Shown here piece by piece: positions 1 to 8,218 of a DNA stretch of 53,090 nt. This stretch comes from Algiphilus sp. (GTDB lineage: Bacteria > Pseudomonadota > Gammaproteobacteria > Nevskiales > Nevskiaceae), in contig JALEHA010000141.1 of the NCBI GenBank assembly GCA_022763315.1, positions 1 through 53,090 of the forward strand, read 5' to 3'. Below the pieces are notes generated by a model, which did not search any database, had not been told where the DNA came from, and saw only the letters and a list, made by a program, of their open reading frames with translations. The stretch's first letter is position 1, and every line of letters starts with the position of its first letter. The position numbers and the translations under genes were made by a program.

Positions 1-774
1 ATAGCGGAAGGCGAAAAGAAAGAGGAAGACCATCGTCCATGGCAGCGAGGCCGTCGTGATCCACCAGAACACATCGGGCGAGATCGGCGGCACCACCGCA
101 AAGTAGTGCAGCATGCGCACGGCGAAGACCGCCGCGCCGAGGCCGAGCAGCAGGTGCAGTCGCTCGGAGCGCCGTACGGCCCACACGCCCAGGGAGAACA
201 GCGCCAGCCCCGCCAGCATCCAGAATCCGGCCTGCGCCGTGCTGACGCGCACGATGTAGGTCCATTCATAGTCATCGCGCAGCGCCGCAGGGGGACCAAT
301 ACGCAGTCGACCAATATCGACTTCTCCGGTGTAGGGCGAATCAACGCCGATCAGGATTTCATTGCGCCCCGAGTGGAGTGCGATCCGGGGCACCACCGTC
401 CACAACGGACGATTCCAGCCGTGTTCGATGCGATTCGGATCGAGGAAAGAGCGGTCGATCATGGATCCATTGACATAGACCCGCGCCCGGTCGGAATAGC
501 GCGGCGTGTAGAGCGCCAAGGAACGGACGACGGGATCGGCCAATGTGAAATGGAAGCGATACCAATGCACCGGCGCCTGCTGCGGACCATGCGGCCGATT
601 GCCCAGACGCGAACCTTCCAGCCGTGGCGTGGCTGTCGTGTCTGGCAGTTCCACCCAGATCCAGTCGGCCGTCACCAATGGCGTTTCATTTTGCGGGGTT
701 ACGGTCCATTGGGCGCGCTCGAAGAGCCGAACCTCACCATGGGCCGTACCGGTCCAGGGGAGGAGAAGCCACAA
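1..774 (-). CDS. Membrane sensor protein with 7TM-DISM-like extracytoplasmic domain (partial, probable sensor kinase)
   Basis: An open reading frame runs leftwards off the window edge. It opens with a hydrophobic signal-like stretch (LLLLWLLLPWTGTAHG), followed by about 170 residues with a beta-sandwich look (motifs VHWYRFHFTLADP, RARVYVNG, LHSGRNEILIGV), then at least three membrane helices (AGFWMLAGLALFSLGVWAV and two more) before the edge. That order is typical of 7TMR-DISM sensor proteins, in which a jelly-roll ligand domain precedes a seven-helix membrane domain and often a kinase module. The kinase part is not in the window, so kinase activity is inferred from the adjacent response regulator, whose stop codon lies just upstream. 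No in-frame ATG is present. The start given is a TTG at 772-774; an unusual start slightly upstream, overlapping the regulator's stop, is also possible. Confidence 0.6.
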   Translation of the reverse strand, partial: MWLLLPWTGTAHGEVRLFERAQWTVTPQNETPLVTADWIWVELPDTTATPRLEGSRLGNRPHGPQQAPVHWYRFHFTLADPVVRSLALYTPRYSDRARVYVNGSMIDRSFLDPNRIEHGWNRPLWTVVPRIALHSGRNEILIGVDSPYTGEVDIGRLRIGPPAALRDDYEWTYIVRVSTAQAGFWMLAGLALFSLGVWAVRRSERLHLLLGLGAAVFAVRMLHYFAVVPPISPDVFWWITTASLPWTMVFLFLFAFRY

Positions 775-796
775 CAGCAGCAGGCTGCGCCCGGCC

Positions 797-1453
797 TTAG
801 CGCGGCAGCAATCCCATCCGTTGCGCCTCGAACACGGCTTCCCCGCGCGAACGTACCTGGAGCTTTTCGTACAGACGCTTGACATAGGTTCCAACCGTGT
901 GCGGAGAAACGTCCAGCAGGCGGGCGATCTCCTGATACGCAAAACCCCGCGACAAGAGATTAAGCACTTCACTCTCGCGCGGCGACAGGACCGACACGGC
1001 ATCGCCGCTTTCAGCGGCCTCCGTATTGGGCTGCAGGCGCTGCAGCAACTGGCGGGCAATGATAGGCGTAATCGGCGAGCCGCCGTCGCGCAGTTCGCGG
1101 ATGCGGGCGACAAAATCCGTCTGGGTATCGTCCTTGAGCAGGTAGCCAGTGGCGCCCGATTCGATGCTTTCAAGCACGTTGCGCTGATCGCCGAAGACGG
1201 TAACGACCATGATGTCGCACTTGCGGTAGCGCGCATGGGCATGCTGAATCACGTGGATACCGCTGGCGTCGGGCAGCCCGAGGTCCACCAGCAAGACATC
1301 GGGTTCTACCCCATCCAGAGCGGCAATGCCTTGCGCCGCCGTAGCCGCCCACGCCAACACCTCTACCCCACCGCTGCGCGCAAAGGCGACATCCAACCGC
1401 TGTCGCATCTGCGGGTCGTCTTCCACAACGATGAGTCGTATCAGCTCGGGCAT
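797..1453 (-). CDS. Two-component response regulator, NarL/LuxR family
   Basis: The 218-residue protein has a receiver domain (about residues 4-120) with the acidic pair in VVEDD, phospho-acceptor Asp57 in LLVDLGLPD, Thr85 and Lys107 in GYLLKDD. A C-terminal GerE/LuxR helix-turn-helix follows (about 155-215), seen in LSPRESEVLNLLSRG and HTVGTYVKRLYEKLQV. It is a cytoplasmic DNA-binding regulator activated by phosphorylation. The gene sits immediately upstream of the membrane sensor, almost certainly its partner, so the two probably form one operon. It is divergent from the Gly/Asn-rich lipoprotein gene, separated by about 160 bp, which makes that gene a plausible target; this last point is inference. 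The signal sensed is unknown. Confidence 0.9.
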   Translation of the reverse strand: MPELIRLIVVEDDPQMRQRLDVAFARSGGVEVLAWAATAAQGIAALDGVEPDVLLVDLGLPDASGIHVIQHAHARYRKCDIMVVTVFGDQRNVLESIESGATGYLLKDDTQTDFVARIRELRDGGSPITPIIARQLLQRLQPNTEAAESGDAVSVLSPRESEVLNLLSRGFAYQEIARLLDVSPHTVGTYVKRLYEKLQVRSRGEAVFEAQRMGLLPR

Positions 1454-1613
1454 GCCCTATTGTGCGCGCCCGCCCCTGCTGACAACAGCCGCTGGTGTGC
1501 CGGAAACGTCACGCAATTTCGGTACACAGCGTATCGCTTCGGTGCCTAGACTCCGGGCTTGGTTGCTGATCAGTGACTACGACGCGACATACCAATCGAA
1601 GGGAGTGTGAGTG

Positions 1614-2711
1614 ATGAGAACAATACGGAACTGGACAACACTGGCCGCGGTAACGGCCTGCCTGTCACTTGGCGCCTGCAGTGACACCGATGGCGGCAGT
1701 GACGCTGCCGGAAATGGTGGTGGTAACGGGGGAAACAGCGGGAACGGCGGTCAGGTCGGAAACGGCGGCGACAGCGGCAACGGCGGGGGTACTGGCGGCG
1801 GTAACGGTGGCGGCAATGGCGGAAGCGTGGAAACGCGCAACGAAGCCGCGCGAGAAGGTGCCATCGCCACTCTGCTCGCCAAGGTGGCGTCCGCTGCAGC
1901 CAACCAGGCCGATGATGCCGATGACACCAACACCACCCAGTCGCTGTCCACCAAACAGCAGGACGGATGTGTCCAGATCAGTGAAAGCACCGAGGATGTT
2001 GGCTCGCCCTTCGCCGAGACACTGGCGGTGACCACGACCACTGCCGATGACTGTCGTGACTCCGGCGAGGGTAACGGCGTTTCCTTCAGTTCCCGGCAAG
2101 ACGGCATCATCGCTGTGGGCGAAGCCGAGAACGGCAACGTGACCTACATCCGTGCCAGCGATATCAGCGGCGATCCCGCCAGTGGTGGCCCCTACATCCT
2201 GCAGTTCGAGAGCAATTTCGGTGGACAGACAACATCGCAGGATGTGGAGCTACGCGGTGAACTCAATCTCTGCGACAACTGCGCGAGCCCCACGCAAGGC
2301 GGCAATCTCGAACTGATCGGCCATCTCAGCAGTTCCTTCGCCGGCAATGATCTGTCCGCCTTCTCGTCGGCATTCGGCACCGGGCCGAACGATCCAGCGA
2401 CGATCATCATCAATGAGGGCGCTCAGACTACCGAGACACGGATCGATGGGCCGTTTGAATTCAGCGACAACGACAGCTGCGATGTATCCACGGACTACGA
2501 AACCTTGGACCCGATCATCACCGACAACAGCACCGGACAGGTGCAGAGTGGGCGCCTCAACGTCACCGTCGACGGGGCAAGCTTCGAGGTCGTCTACAAC
2601 GGTGATGGCAGCGTCACCGTGAACGGTCGCACCTACACCGCGCAGGAACTGGCCACGCTCAATGACGCCTGCACTGCAGCCCTGGAGGAAGCCTCGCAGG
2701 CTGCTCCCTGA
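1614..2711 (+). CDS. Gly/Asn-rich predicted lipoprotein of unknown function
   Basis: A protein of about 365 residues that I do not recognise. It begins with a lipoprotein signal peptide whose lipobox ends in LSLGAC, with the modified cysteine at residue 22. A low-complexity linker of roughly 40 residues made almost only of Gly and Asn/Ser follows (GNGGDSGNGGGTGGG-type repeats), then an acidic, Asp/Thr-rich domain of about 300 residues with several cysteines (DDCRDSG, NLCDNCA, DSCDVS). The linker looks like a flexible tether holding the domain away from the membrane. The start chosen is the ATG at 1614, eight bases after GAAGGGAG; a GTG directly before it (1611) is an alternative. It is divergent from the response regulator and ends at a clear terminator. 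Confidence 0.8.
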   Translation: MRTIRNWTTLAAVTACLSLGACSDTDGGSDAAGNGGGNGGNSGNGGQVGNGGDSGNGGGTGGGNGGGNGGSVETRNEAAREGAIATLLAKVASAAANQADDADDTNTTQSLSTKQQDGCVQISESTEDVGSPFAETLAVTTTTADDCRDSGEGNGVSFSSRQDGIIAVGEAENGNVTYIRASDISGDPASGGPYILQFESNFGGQTTSQDVELRGELNLCDNCASPTQGGNLELIGHLSSSFAGNDLSAFSSAFGTGPNDPATIIINEGAQTTETRIDGPFEFSDNDSCDVSTDYETLDPIITDNSTGQVQSGRLNVTVDGASFEVVYNGDGSVTVNGRTYTAQELATLNDACTAALEEASQAAP

Positions 2712-2740
2712 GCACCAACGGCATGCAAAACGCTGTTTCG

Positions 2741-2772
2741 GCGCCCGTACGCACCGCGTGCGGGCGCTTTTC
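2741..2772 (+). terminator. Rho-independent terminator after the lipoprotein gene
   Basis: A 12-bp GC-rich stem (GCGCCCGTACGC pairing with GCGTGCGGGCGC, one G-T pair) with a 3-base loop is followed by TTTT on the plus strand. It lies 30 bp after the lipoprotein stop codon and a few bases from the end of the convergent minus-strand gene. AAAACG on its other side could make it partly bidirectional. Confidence 0.85.
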
Positions 2773-2777
2773 GTGGC

Positions 2778-3092
2778 TCAGAGCAGCAGCAACAAGCCCA
2801 GAACGCCGATGCCGCCCACGACGAAACCGAGCGTTTCCACGATGAGGTGTCGTACCGGTATGGGCGCACCACAGCAGCGCGCACGGCCATCCAGATGCAG
2901 CCAGCCGATGACGGGGGTTGCATCCAGACGGCGCAGCGGGCGGCGGCAGGCATCGCAATGGGCTGCGGGACGCATCGCCGACCACCACCCGACGCGCGCA
3001 ATGGCCGCTCGGCGATCGATCGCGCGATCGATCAGCGCCGCGATGCAGGTGCCGACCACGCCGCCCACCAGAAAGAAGATGACCAGAGTCAT
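2778..3092 (-). CDS. Small membrane protein with stand-alone prepilin-peptidase N-terminal (DiS_P_DiS-like) domain
   Basis: The 104-residue protein has an N-terminal membrane helix (residues 2-20), a cytoplasmic cysteine module (CDACRRPLRRLDATPVIGWL, then RCCGAPIPVRHLIVE) and a second helix (88-104) where the reading frame stops. The module matches the N-terminal domain of type IV prepilin peptidases (PilD/GspO), which normally has two CxxC pairs followed by a large aspartyl-protease domain. Here the first pair is intact (Cys46, Cys49), but the second is degenerate: Cys73 and Cys74 are adjacent and the expected first cysteine is Ala71. All catalytic-domain sequence is missing, so it cannot be a complete prepilin peptidase. 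The gene follows purL by 19 bp and is probably co-transcribed with it. It may be a reduced paralogue or a redox/metal-binding membrane peptide. Confidence 0.75.
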   Translation of the reverse strand: MTLVIFFLVGGVVGTCIAALIDRAIDRRAAIARVGWWSAMRPAAHCDACRRPLRRLDATPVIGWLHLDGRARCCGAPIPVRHLIVETLGFVVGGIGVLGLLLLL

Positions 3093-3111
3093 GGGTAGGG
3101 GATAGTACCCG

Positions 3112-6100
3112 CTAGTTCACCCAGCGTCGTGCATTGACGAAGATCTGCATCCATGGCGTGTAAGCGCTGTCACGCTGCGGCCACCAGGACCCGGTGGTGC
3201 CGGCCACGGTGCGCTCCGGGTGCGGCATCAGGATGGTGACGCGCCCGTCACTGTTGCACACGCCGGTCAGCCCACGCGGCGAGCCGTTCGGATTGACCGG
3301 ATAGTGCTCCGCCGGTGCGCCATCGCCATGAGCGTAGTACATCGCGATCTGATGCCCTCGGTCTAGACGCAGCATGGCGTCATCCGACAGCGCCATGCGA
3401 CCCTCGCCGTGGGCCACCGCCACGGGCAGCAACGCGCCGCCCATGCCCGTGAAGAACAGGGAGCGCGATTCGGGGACCACGATCTGGCTCCAGCGCGCCT
3501 CGAACTGCTCGCTGCGATTGCGCTCCAGCCGGGGCCAATCCTCCGATCCCGGAATGATCTCGGCCAGCGCCGCCAGCATCTGACACCCGTTGCAGACACC
3601 CAAGGCAAAGCGGCTGTCGTCCGCAAAGAAGGCGGCAAAGTCCGCGCGCACCGCCTCGTGGAACAGGATCGAACGCGCCCATCCCTGGCCTGCGCCGAGC
3701 ACGTCGCCGTAGGAGAAACCGCCACAGGCGACCAGCCCCTGAAACTCGCGCAACGAGCGATGTCCCGCCAGGAGATCGCTCATGTGCACGTCCACCGCCT
3801 CAAAGCCGGCCTGATCGAAGGCCCATGCCATCTCGACATGCCCATTGACGCCCTGCTCGCGCAGGATGGCCACCCGCGGTCGTGCGCTGGCGATGGCTGG
3901 CACATCGAAGGGTGCCACCGGGTCGGCGACCACCCGCAAGGGCTCGCGCCACGGCTGATGCGCGCGCGCCTGGTCCACGCATTCCGGCCGATCGCGCAGG
4001 CGGCACATCTCGACGCTGGTTTCCGACCAGATGCCCTCCAGCGTCCGCAGCGGCGCTTCGAAGCACAGCGCCTGACCATGGCGAAGGCGTACTTCCTCGC
4101 CCGCCGTGGGCGTCCCCAGGTCAATGACGCGCGCGCTGTCCCCAAAAGCCTGGCGCACGGTCTCGACCGCTGCCGCCTCCACCTGAATCACCCAGCCGAG
4201 TTCCTCATTGAAGGCCGCGGCCAATGGATCCGTGCCCAGCGCATCGAGGTTCACATCCACGCCCAGACGGCTGGCAAAGGCCATCTCCGCAAGCGTGACG
4301 ACCAGGCCGCCATCCGAGCGGTCGTGACAGGCCCGCACCACGCCCTCATGCATCAGATGGGTCAGCGTCTCGAAGCTGTGGCGCAGGCGCTCGGCGTCGT
4401 CCACGTCTGGCACCACGTCGCCGATGGCGCCGTAGACCTGCGCCAGGATGCTGCCACCGAGCCGCTGGCGACCGTGCCCCGGCTCCACCAGCAGCAGGCG
4501 ACTGCGCAGGCCGCGAGCCATTTCCGGGGTGACGTGAGCGCGCACATCGGGTACCGGTGCGAAGGCAGTGGCGATGAGCGAAACCGGTGCGGTCTGACGC
4601 TGTTCGCCGTCGTCGTCCTGCCAGACACTGCGCATCGACAAGGAATCCTTGCCCACGGGAATGGCAATGCCGAGCCGCGGGCAGAGTTCCTCTCCCACTG
4701 CGCGCACGGCGTCGAACAAACGCGCGTCCTCATCGTCACTGCCACAGGCGGCCATCCAGTTGGCGGAGAGGCGCACATCGCTCAGCGACGTGGGGGCTGC
4801 AGCCGCGATATTGGTCAATGCCTCGGCCACCGCCATGCGCGCCGAGGCGGCCGCATCCACGATGGCCAGGGGGGCACGCTCACCCACCGCCATGGCCTCA
4901 CCGGTCATCGCGGTGAAACCCGTGGCGGTGATGGCACAGTCGGCCACCGGCACCTGCCAGGGCCCCACCATCTGATCACGCACCGTCAGGCCGCCCACCG
5001 TGCGATCGCCGATGGTGATGAGGAAATCCTTTGCCGCCACGCTGGGGTGACGCAGCACGCGCTCCACCGCCTCGGCGAACGCAATGCCGTCGGTGTCGAA
5101 AGACTGCTCCTGTGCGGCCTGGCGATGGGCGTAGCGTTCCATGCGCGGCGTCTTGCCGAGCAGTACGGGCATGGGGATATCGGCGGCCCTGGCGCCGTCG
5201 GGCGCTTCCACGACCAGAACCGGCTCGGCCGTGGCGGTCCCGACCACGGCCATGGGACAGCGCTCGCGCGCGCAGAAGGCCTGCAGCCGGGCGACCGCGG
5301 CCTGTTCGACCGCGAGTACATAGCGTTCCTGTGATTCGTTGCACCAGATCTCCATCGGCGACAACGAGGGATCGGCACAATCGACGTCGGCCAGTCGAAA
5401 GTGACCGCCGCGGCCGTCGGCATCGATCAGTTCCGGCAGGGCATTGGACAGTCCGCCGGCACCGACATCATGGATCGAGAGAATGGGATTGTCCGCGCCT
5501 GCGGCCCAGCAGGCGTCAATGACCTCCTGACAGCGCCGCTGCAATTCCGGATTGGCGCGTTGCACGGAGGCAAAGTCGAGCGCCACATCCCCGGTGCCGG
5601 TGGCGCGACTGGAGGCCGCGCCGCCGCCGAGCCCGATCAGCATGGCCGGCCCGCCCAGGACGACCAGGGCTGCCTCCACAGGGACTTCGGCCTTGTGCAC
5701 ATCCGGTTCCCGGATGTTGCCGAAGCCACCCGCGATCATGATCGGCTTGTGATAGCCGCGGCGGCGGCCGTGGCCATCGTGCATCTCAAAACTGCGGAAG
5801 TAGCCGGTCAGGTTCGGACGCCCGAACTCATTGTTGTAGTTGGCCGCCCCAATCGGGGCCTCCAGCATGATCCGCAGCGGTGAGGCCATGTTGCGCGGCG
5901 CCGAATCGGGCTGTTCCCAGGGCTTGGGCGCCGCGGGAATCCGCAGATTGGATACCGAAAAGCCACACATGCCGGCCTTCGGGCGGGCGCCTCGGCCGGT
6001 GGCCGCTTCATCGCGGATTTCACCGCCGGCGCCCGTGGCTGCGCCTGGGTCCGGGGAGATGCCGGTCGGATGGTTGTGCGTTTCCACCTTCATCAGCAGA

Positions 6101-6954
6101 TGCACCGGCTCGGTCACGCTGTGCCAATGGCCGTCCGCCTGACGCAGAAAACGCGTCGCGCGCGCGCCTTGCACCACCGCCGCGTTGTCGCGGTAGGCGG
6201 ACAGCACGCCTTCGGGCGCAGCGGCGTGCGTCATGCGGATCATGTCGAAGAGGCTATGCCGCGCGGGCACCTCATCAATCGTGAACTGGGCGTTGAAGAT
6301 CTTATGCCGGCAGTGTTCCGAGTTGATCTGCGCGAACATCATCAGCTCAGCATCGGTGGGGTCGCGCCCGGTCGCCGAATAGTGGGCGTGCAGGTAATCG
6401 ATTTCCTCCTCGGAAAGCGCGAGGCCCCAGACACTATTGGCCTCCGCCAATGCTGGCCGCCCCTGCGATTGCAGTGGCACATGGACCAGTGGCCGTGCCT
6501 CCGGGGTATCGAAGACCTGGGCAAGCCCGGCGGCGTCGTCGAGCAGGCTCTCCGTCATTGCATCGAAGATCTCGGCGGCCGCCGCATCCGGAAGCGGACC
6601 GGCGGGCAGACCGCTGACCCAGCGTGCGCGCTCGATCCGCTCCACCGCAAGACCGCAGACGCGGGCGATATCGCTGGCTTTGCTGCTCCATGGAGACAAG
6701 GTGCCGAGACGCGGCACCACGAAGCGTGCCCCCGCATCCGCCGACAGTGCCTCCCTGCCGAGCGGCGCCGCATCGCCCAGCAAGGCGCTGAGACGCGACT
6801 GTTCCTCGCGCGAGATCGTTCCGGCGACGAGATAGACCGAACGCACCGACAACGCCTCTGGATCTGCCAGGGCCACCCCCATCGACTGCAACCGTCGCGC
6901 CAGCGCTTCAAGCCGGAAATCAGACAGTGCGGAGGGTCCGAGGAAACTAAGCAT
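3112..6954 (-). CDS. purL: Phosphoribosylformylglycinamidine synthase (FGAM synthase)
   Basis: This large single-chain enzyme converts formylglycinamide ribonucleotide, glutamine and ATP to FGAM in the fourth step of purine synthesis. It has 1280 residues against about 1295 in E. coli. In order it shows an N-terminal domain (SFLGPSALSDFRLEALARR), the ATP-binding synthetase halves (QINSEHCRHKIFNAQF, LMKVETHNHPTGISP) and a C-terminal class I glutamine amidotransferase with nucleophile Cys1121 in GVCNGCQML and His1245/Glu1247 in PHPER. The ATG at 6954 is chosen over a TTG 18 bp upstream because it gives the usual N-terminus and has GGAA before it. Downstream lies the small cysteine-domain membrane protein; upstream, 57 bp away, is the MBL-fold hydrolase in the same orientation. 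Confidence 0.98.
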   Translation of the reverse strand: MLSFLGPSALSDFRLEALARRLQSMGVALADPEALSVRSVYLVAGTISREEQSRLSALLGDAAPLGREALSADAGARFVVPRLGTLSPWSSKASDIARVCGLAVERIERARWVSGLPAGPLPDAAAAEIFDAMTESLLDDAAGLAQVFDTPEARPLVHVPLQSQGRPALAEANSVWGLALSEEEIDYLHAHYSATGRDPTDAELMMFAQINSEHCRHKIFNAQFTIDEVPARHSLFDMIRMTHAAAPEGVLSAYRDNAAVVQGARATRFLRQADGHWHSVTEPVHLLMKVETHNHPTGISPDPGAATGAGGEIRDEAATGRGARPKAGMCGFSVSNLRIPAAPKPWEQPDSAPRNMASPLRIMLEAPIGAANYNNEFGRPNLTGYFRSFEMHDGHGRRRGYHKPIMIAGGFGNIREPDVHKAEVPVEAALVVLGGPAMLIGLGGGAASSRATGTGDVALDFASVQRANPELQRRCQEVIDACWAAGADNPILSIHDVGAGGLSNALPELIDADGRGGHFRLADVDCADPSLSPMEIWCNESQERYVLAVEQAAVARLQAFCARERCPMAVVGTATAEPVLVVEAPDGARAADIPMPVLLGKTPRMERYAHRQAAQEQSFDTDGIAFAEAVERVLRHPSVAAKDFLITIGDRTVGGLTVRDQMVGPWQVPVADCAITATGFTAMTGEAMAVGERAPLAIVDAAASARMAVAEALTNIAAAAPTSLSDVRLSANWMAACGSDDEDARLFDAVRAVGEELCPRLGIAIPVGKDSLSMRSVWQDDDGEQRQTAPVSLIATAFAPVPDVRAHVTPEMARGLRSRLLLVEPGHGRQRLGGSILAQVYGAIGDVVPDVDDAERLRHSFETLTHLMHEGVVRACHDRSDGGLVVTLAEMAFASRLGVDVNLDALGTDPLAAAFNEELGWVIQVEAAAVETVRQAFGDSARVIDLGTPTAGEEVRLRHGQALCFEAPLRTLEGIWSETSVEMCRLRDRPECVDQARAHQPWREPLRVVADPVAPFDVPAIASARPRVAILREQGVNGHVEMAWAFDQAGFEAVDVHMSDLLAGHRSLREFQGLVACGGFSYGDVLGAGQGWARSILFHEAVRADFAAFFADDSRFALGVCNGCQMLAALAEIIPGSEDWPRLERNRSEQFEARWSQIVVPESRSLFFTGMGGALLPVAVAHGEGRMALSDDAMLRLDRGHQIAMYYAHGDGAPAEHYPVNPNGSPRGLTGVCNSDGRVTILMPHPERTVAGTTGSWWPQRDSAYTPWMQIFVNARRWVN

Positions 6955-7011
6955 GATCGATTCCAGTAGCAAATAGGGGCTGACAAGGCCCGTGCATGAC
7001 CGTGTCCCGGC

Positions 7012-7788
7012 TCATAGGCTGCGCCAGTCCAAGCCATTGGCCTGATCGGCAACCGCCAGCCAGTGCGCTTCGCAGCCGAGTGCCTCTGCCACGGCGCAAC
7101 GCGCCAGATCAGGGGTGTTGTTCTGTTCGGACAGATGCGTCAGGGCCACGTGCCGCAGCCTGGAGCCATCCATTGCCCCGGCCAGCGCAGCGGATTGCGC
7201 ATTCGAGAGGTGGCCCAGACCGCCCCCGACCCGAGCCTTCAGACTGGCGGGATAAGGCCCTTCCGCCAGCATGATCGGGTCATGATTGGCTTCCAGCAGC
7301 AGCGCATCGACGCCGTGCAGGGAATCCACCATGTGCGGTGTCACGTGACCGGCGTCGGACAGCACACCGAGCCGACGTGCGCCGTCGCCGACCACGAATT
7401 GGCTGGGCTCGCGCGCATCGTGCGGCACGGGCAAGGGTGTGACGTGCAGATCACCCACCGCGAAAGGGGTATGCGGGTCGAAATAGTGCGGCGGCGCGAG
7501 GGTGGTACCGGCGCGCGACCGTGCCGCCGCGTAGGTGCCGGGCGTCATCCAGACGGGAATACCAAAGCGGCGCGAAAGCGGCCCCACGCCGCGCAGGTGG
7601 TCGCCGTGTTCATGGGTGACCAGAATGGCGGTGAGCGAGGATGCATCCTCGCCCAGTCGGGCCAGCCGCTGGCAGGTGTCCTCGATGGTGAAGCCGCAAT
7701 CGATGAGCAGCCGCGTGCCGCCGCAGGAGATCAGGGTCGCGTTGCCACGACTGCCGCTGCCGAGTACAGCGAATCGCAGTGCCGGCAC
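7012..7788 (-). CDS. MBL-fold metallo-hydrolase (YycJ-like)
   Basis: A 258-residue metallo-beta-lactamase-fold protein. The core begins with RFAVLGSGSRGNATLI and carries the metal-binding signature THEHGDHLRGV (His59, His61, Asp63, His64), with further ligand-like histidines in PVPHDA, LLEANHD and LTHLSEQN. The SGSRGN opening and overall length match the YycJ/RNase Z-like subgroup, cytoplasmic hydrolases whose physiological substrate is usually unknown. The start is placed at GTG 7786-7788, four bases after the stop of the DUF1820 gene; a longer in-frame extension upstream overlaps that gene and has no MBL character. It is probably translated with the DUF1820 gene and lies directly upstream of purL. 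Confidence 0.9.
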   Translation of the reverse strand: MPALRFAVLGSGSRGNATLISCGGTRLLIDCGFTIEDTCQRLARLGEDASSLTAILVTHEHGDHLRGVGPLSRRFGIPVWMTPGTYAAARSRAGTTLAPPHYFDPHTPFAVGDLHVTPLPVPHDAREPSQFVVGDGARRLGVLSDAGHVTPHMVDSLHGVDALLLEANHDPIMLAEGPYPASLKARVGGGLGHLSNAQSAALAGAMDGSRLRHVALTHLSEQNNTPDLARCAVAEALGCEAHWLAVADQANGLDWRSL

Positions 7789-7792
7789 CCGC

Positions 7793-8125
7793 TCAGCTGC
7801 CGCGGTTGCCGGGGTTAAATACGGGGAGATGGGGCACCTTCCCGCTTTCGCCTTCGGCGTCGCTGATACGCGCCGTGCCGCGCTTGGTGACCTCGTCGAT
7901 GCGCACCACCTGGTGCACAGGCACGAAGAAGCGTTCGACATTCTCGAACTCGGCCTGCAGCTTTTCCTCGGTGGGGTCGACCAGCACCTGCGATTTCTCG
8001 CCGAAAACCGGCTTGCCGATTTCCACGAAGCCCATCATGTTGGCGTGAGAGACCTCTCGGGCGTAGATCTCGTACACCTTGCCCTGCTGAACGAAGCTGA
8101 TGCGATAGAGCGGCTGCTTTCCCAT
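7793..8125 (-). CDS. DUF1820 family protein
   Basis: A 110-residue protein beginning LYRISFVQQGKVYEIYAR, the hallmark of the DUF1820 family, which is conserved in gammaproteobacteria and of unknown function. It is soluble with no signal peptide. The centre has a conserved EEKLQAEFENVERFFVPVH stretch, and the C-terminus is hydrophilic and probably disordered. It lies between rhlE and the MBL-fold hydrolase, four bases from the latter, implying translational coupling. Nothing in the sequence assigns a reaction. Confidence 0.9.
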   Translation of the reverse strand: MGKQPLYRISFVQQGKVYEIYAREVSHANMMGFVEIGKPVFGEKSQVLVDPTEEKLQAEFENVERFFVPVHQVVRIDEVTKRGTARISDAEGESGKVPHLPVFNPGNRGS

Positions 8126-8218
8126 GATGATTCTTGGCCGAGTGGGTCGCTAAGCGGCATCGCCGCCGGAGCGCATTTTACATCAGCGCCCGGTCGCGAT
8201 CCCCTAGCCCCGCGCGCC

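Noticed and set aside
1251..1610. Possible small plus-strand genes over the response regulator and its promoter region
   Set aside because: They overlap the regulator in another frame and lack ribosome sites and domain motifs.
3409..5334. 641-codon open frame antisense to purL
   Set aside because: High GC makes long antisense frames common. Its translation has no recognisable domain and lies fully inside the strongly supported purL gene.
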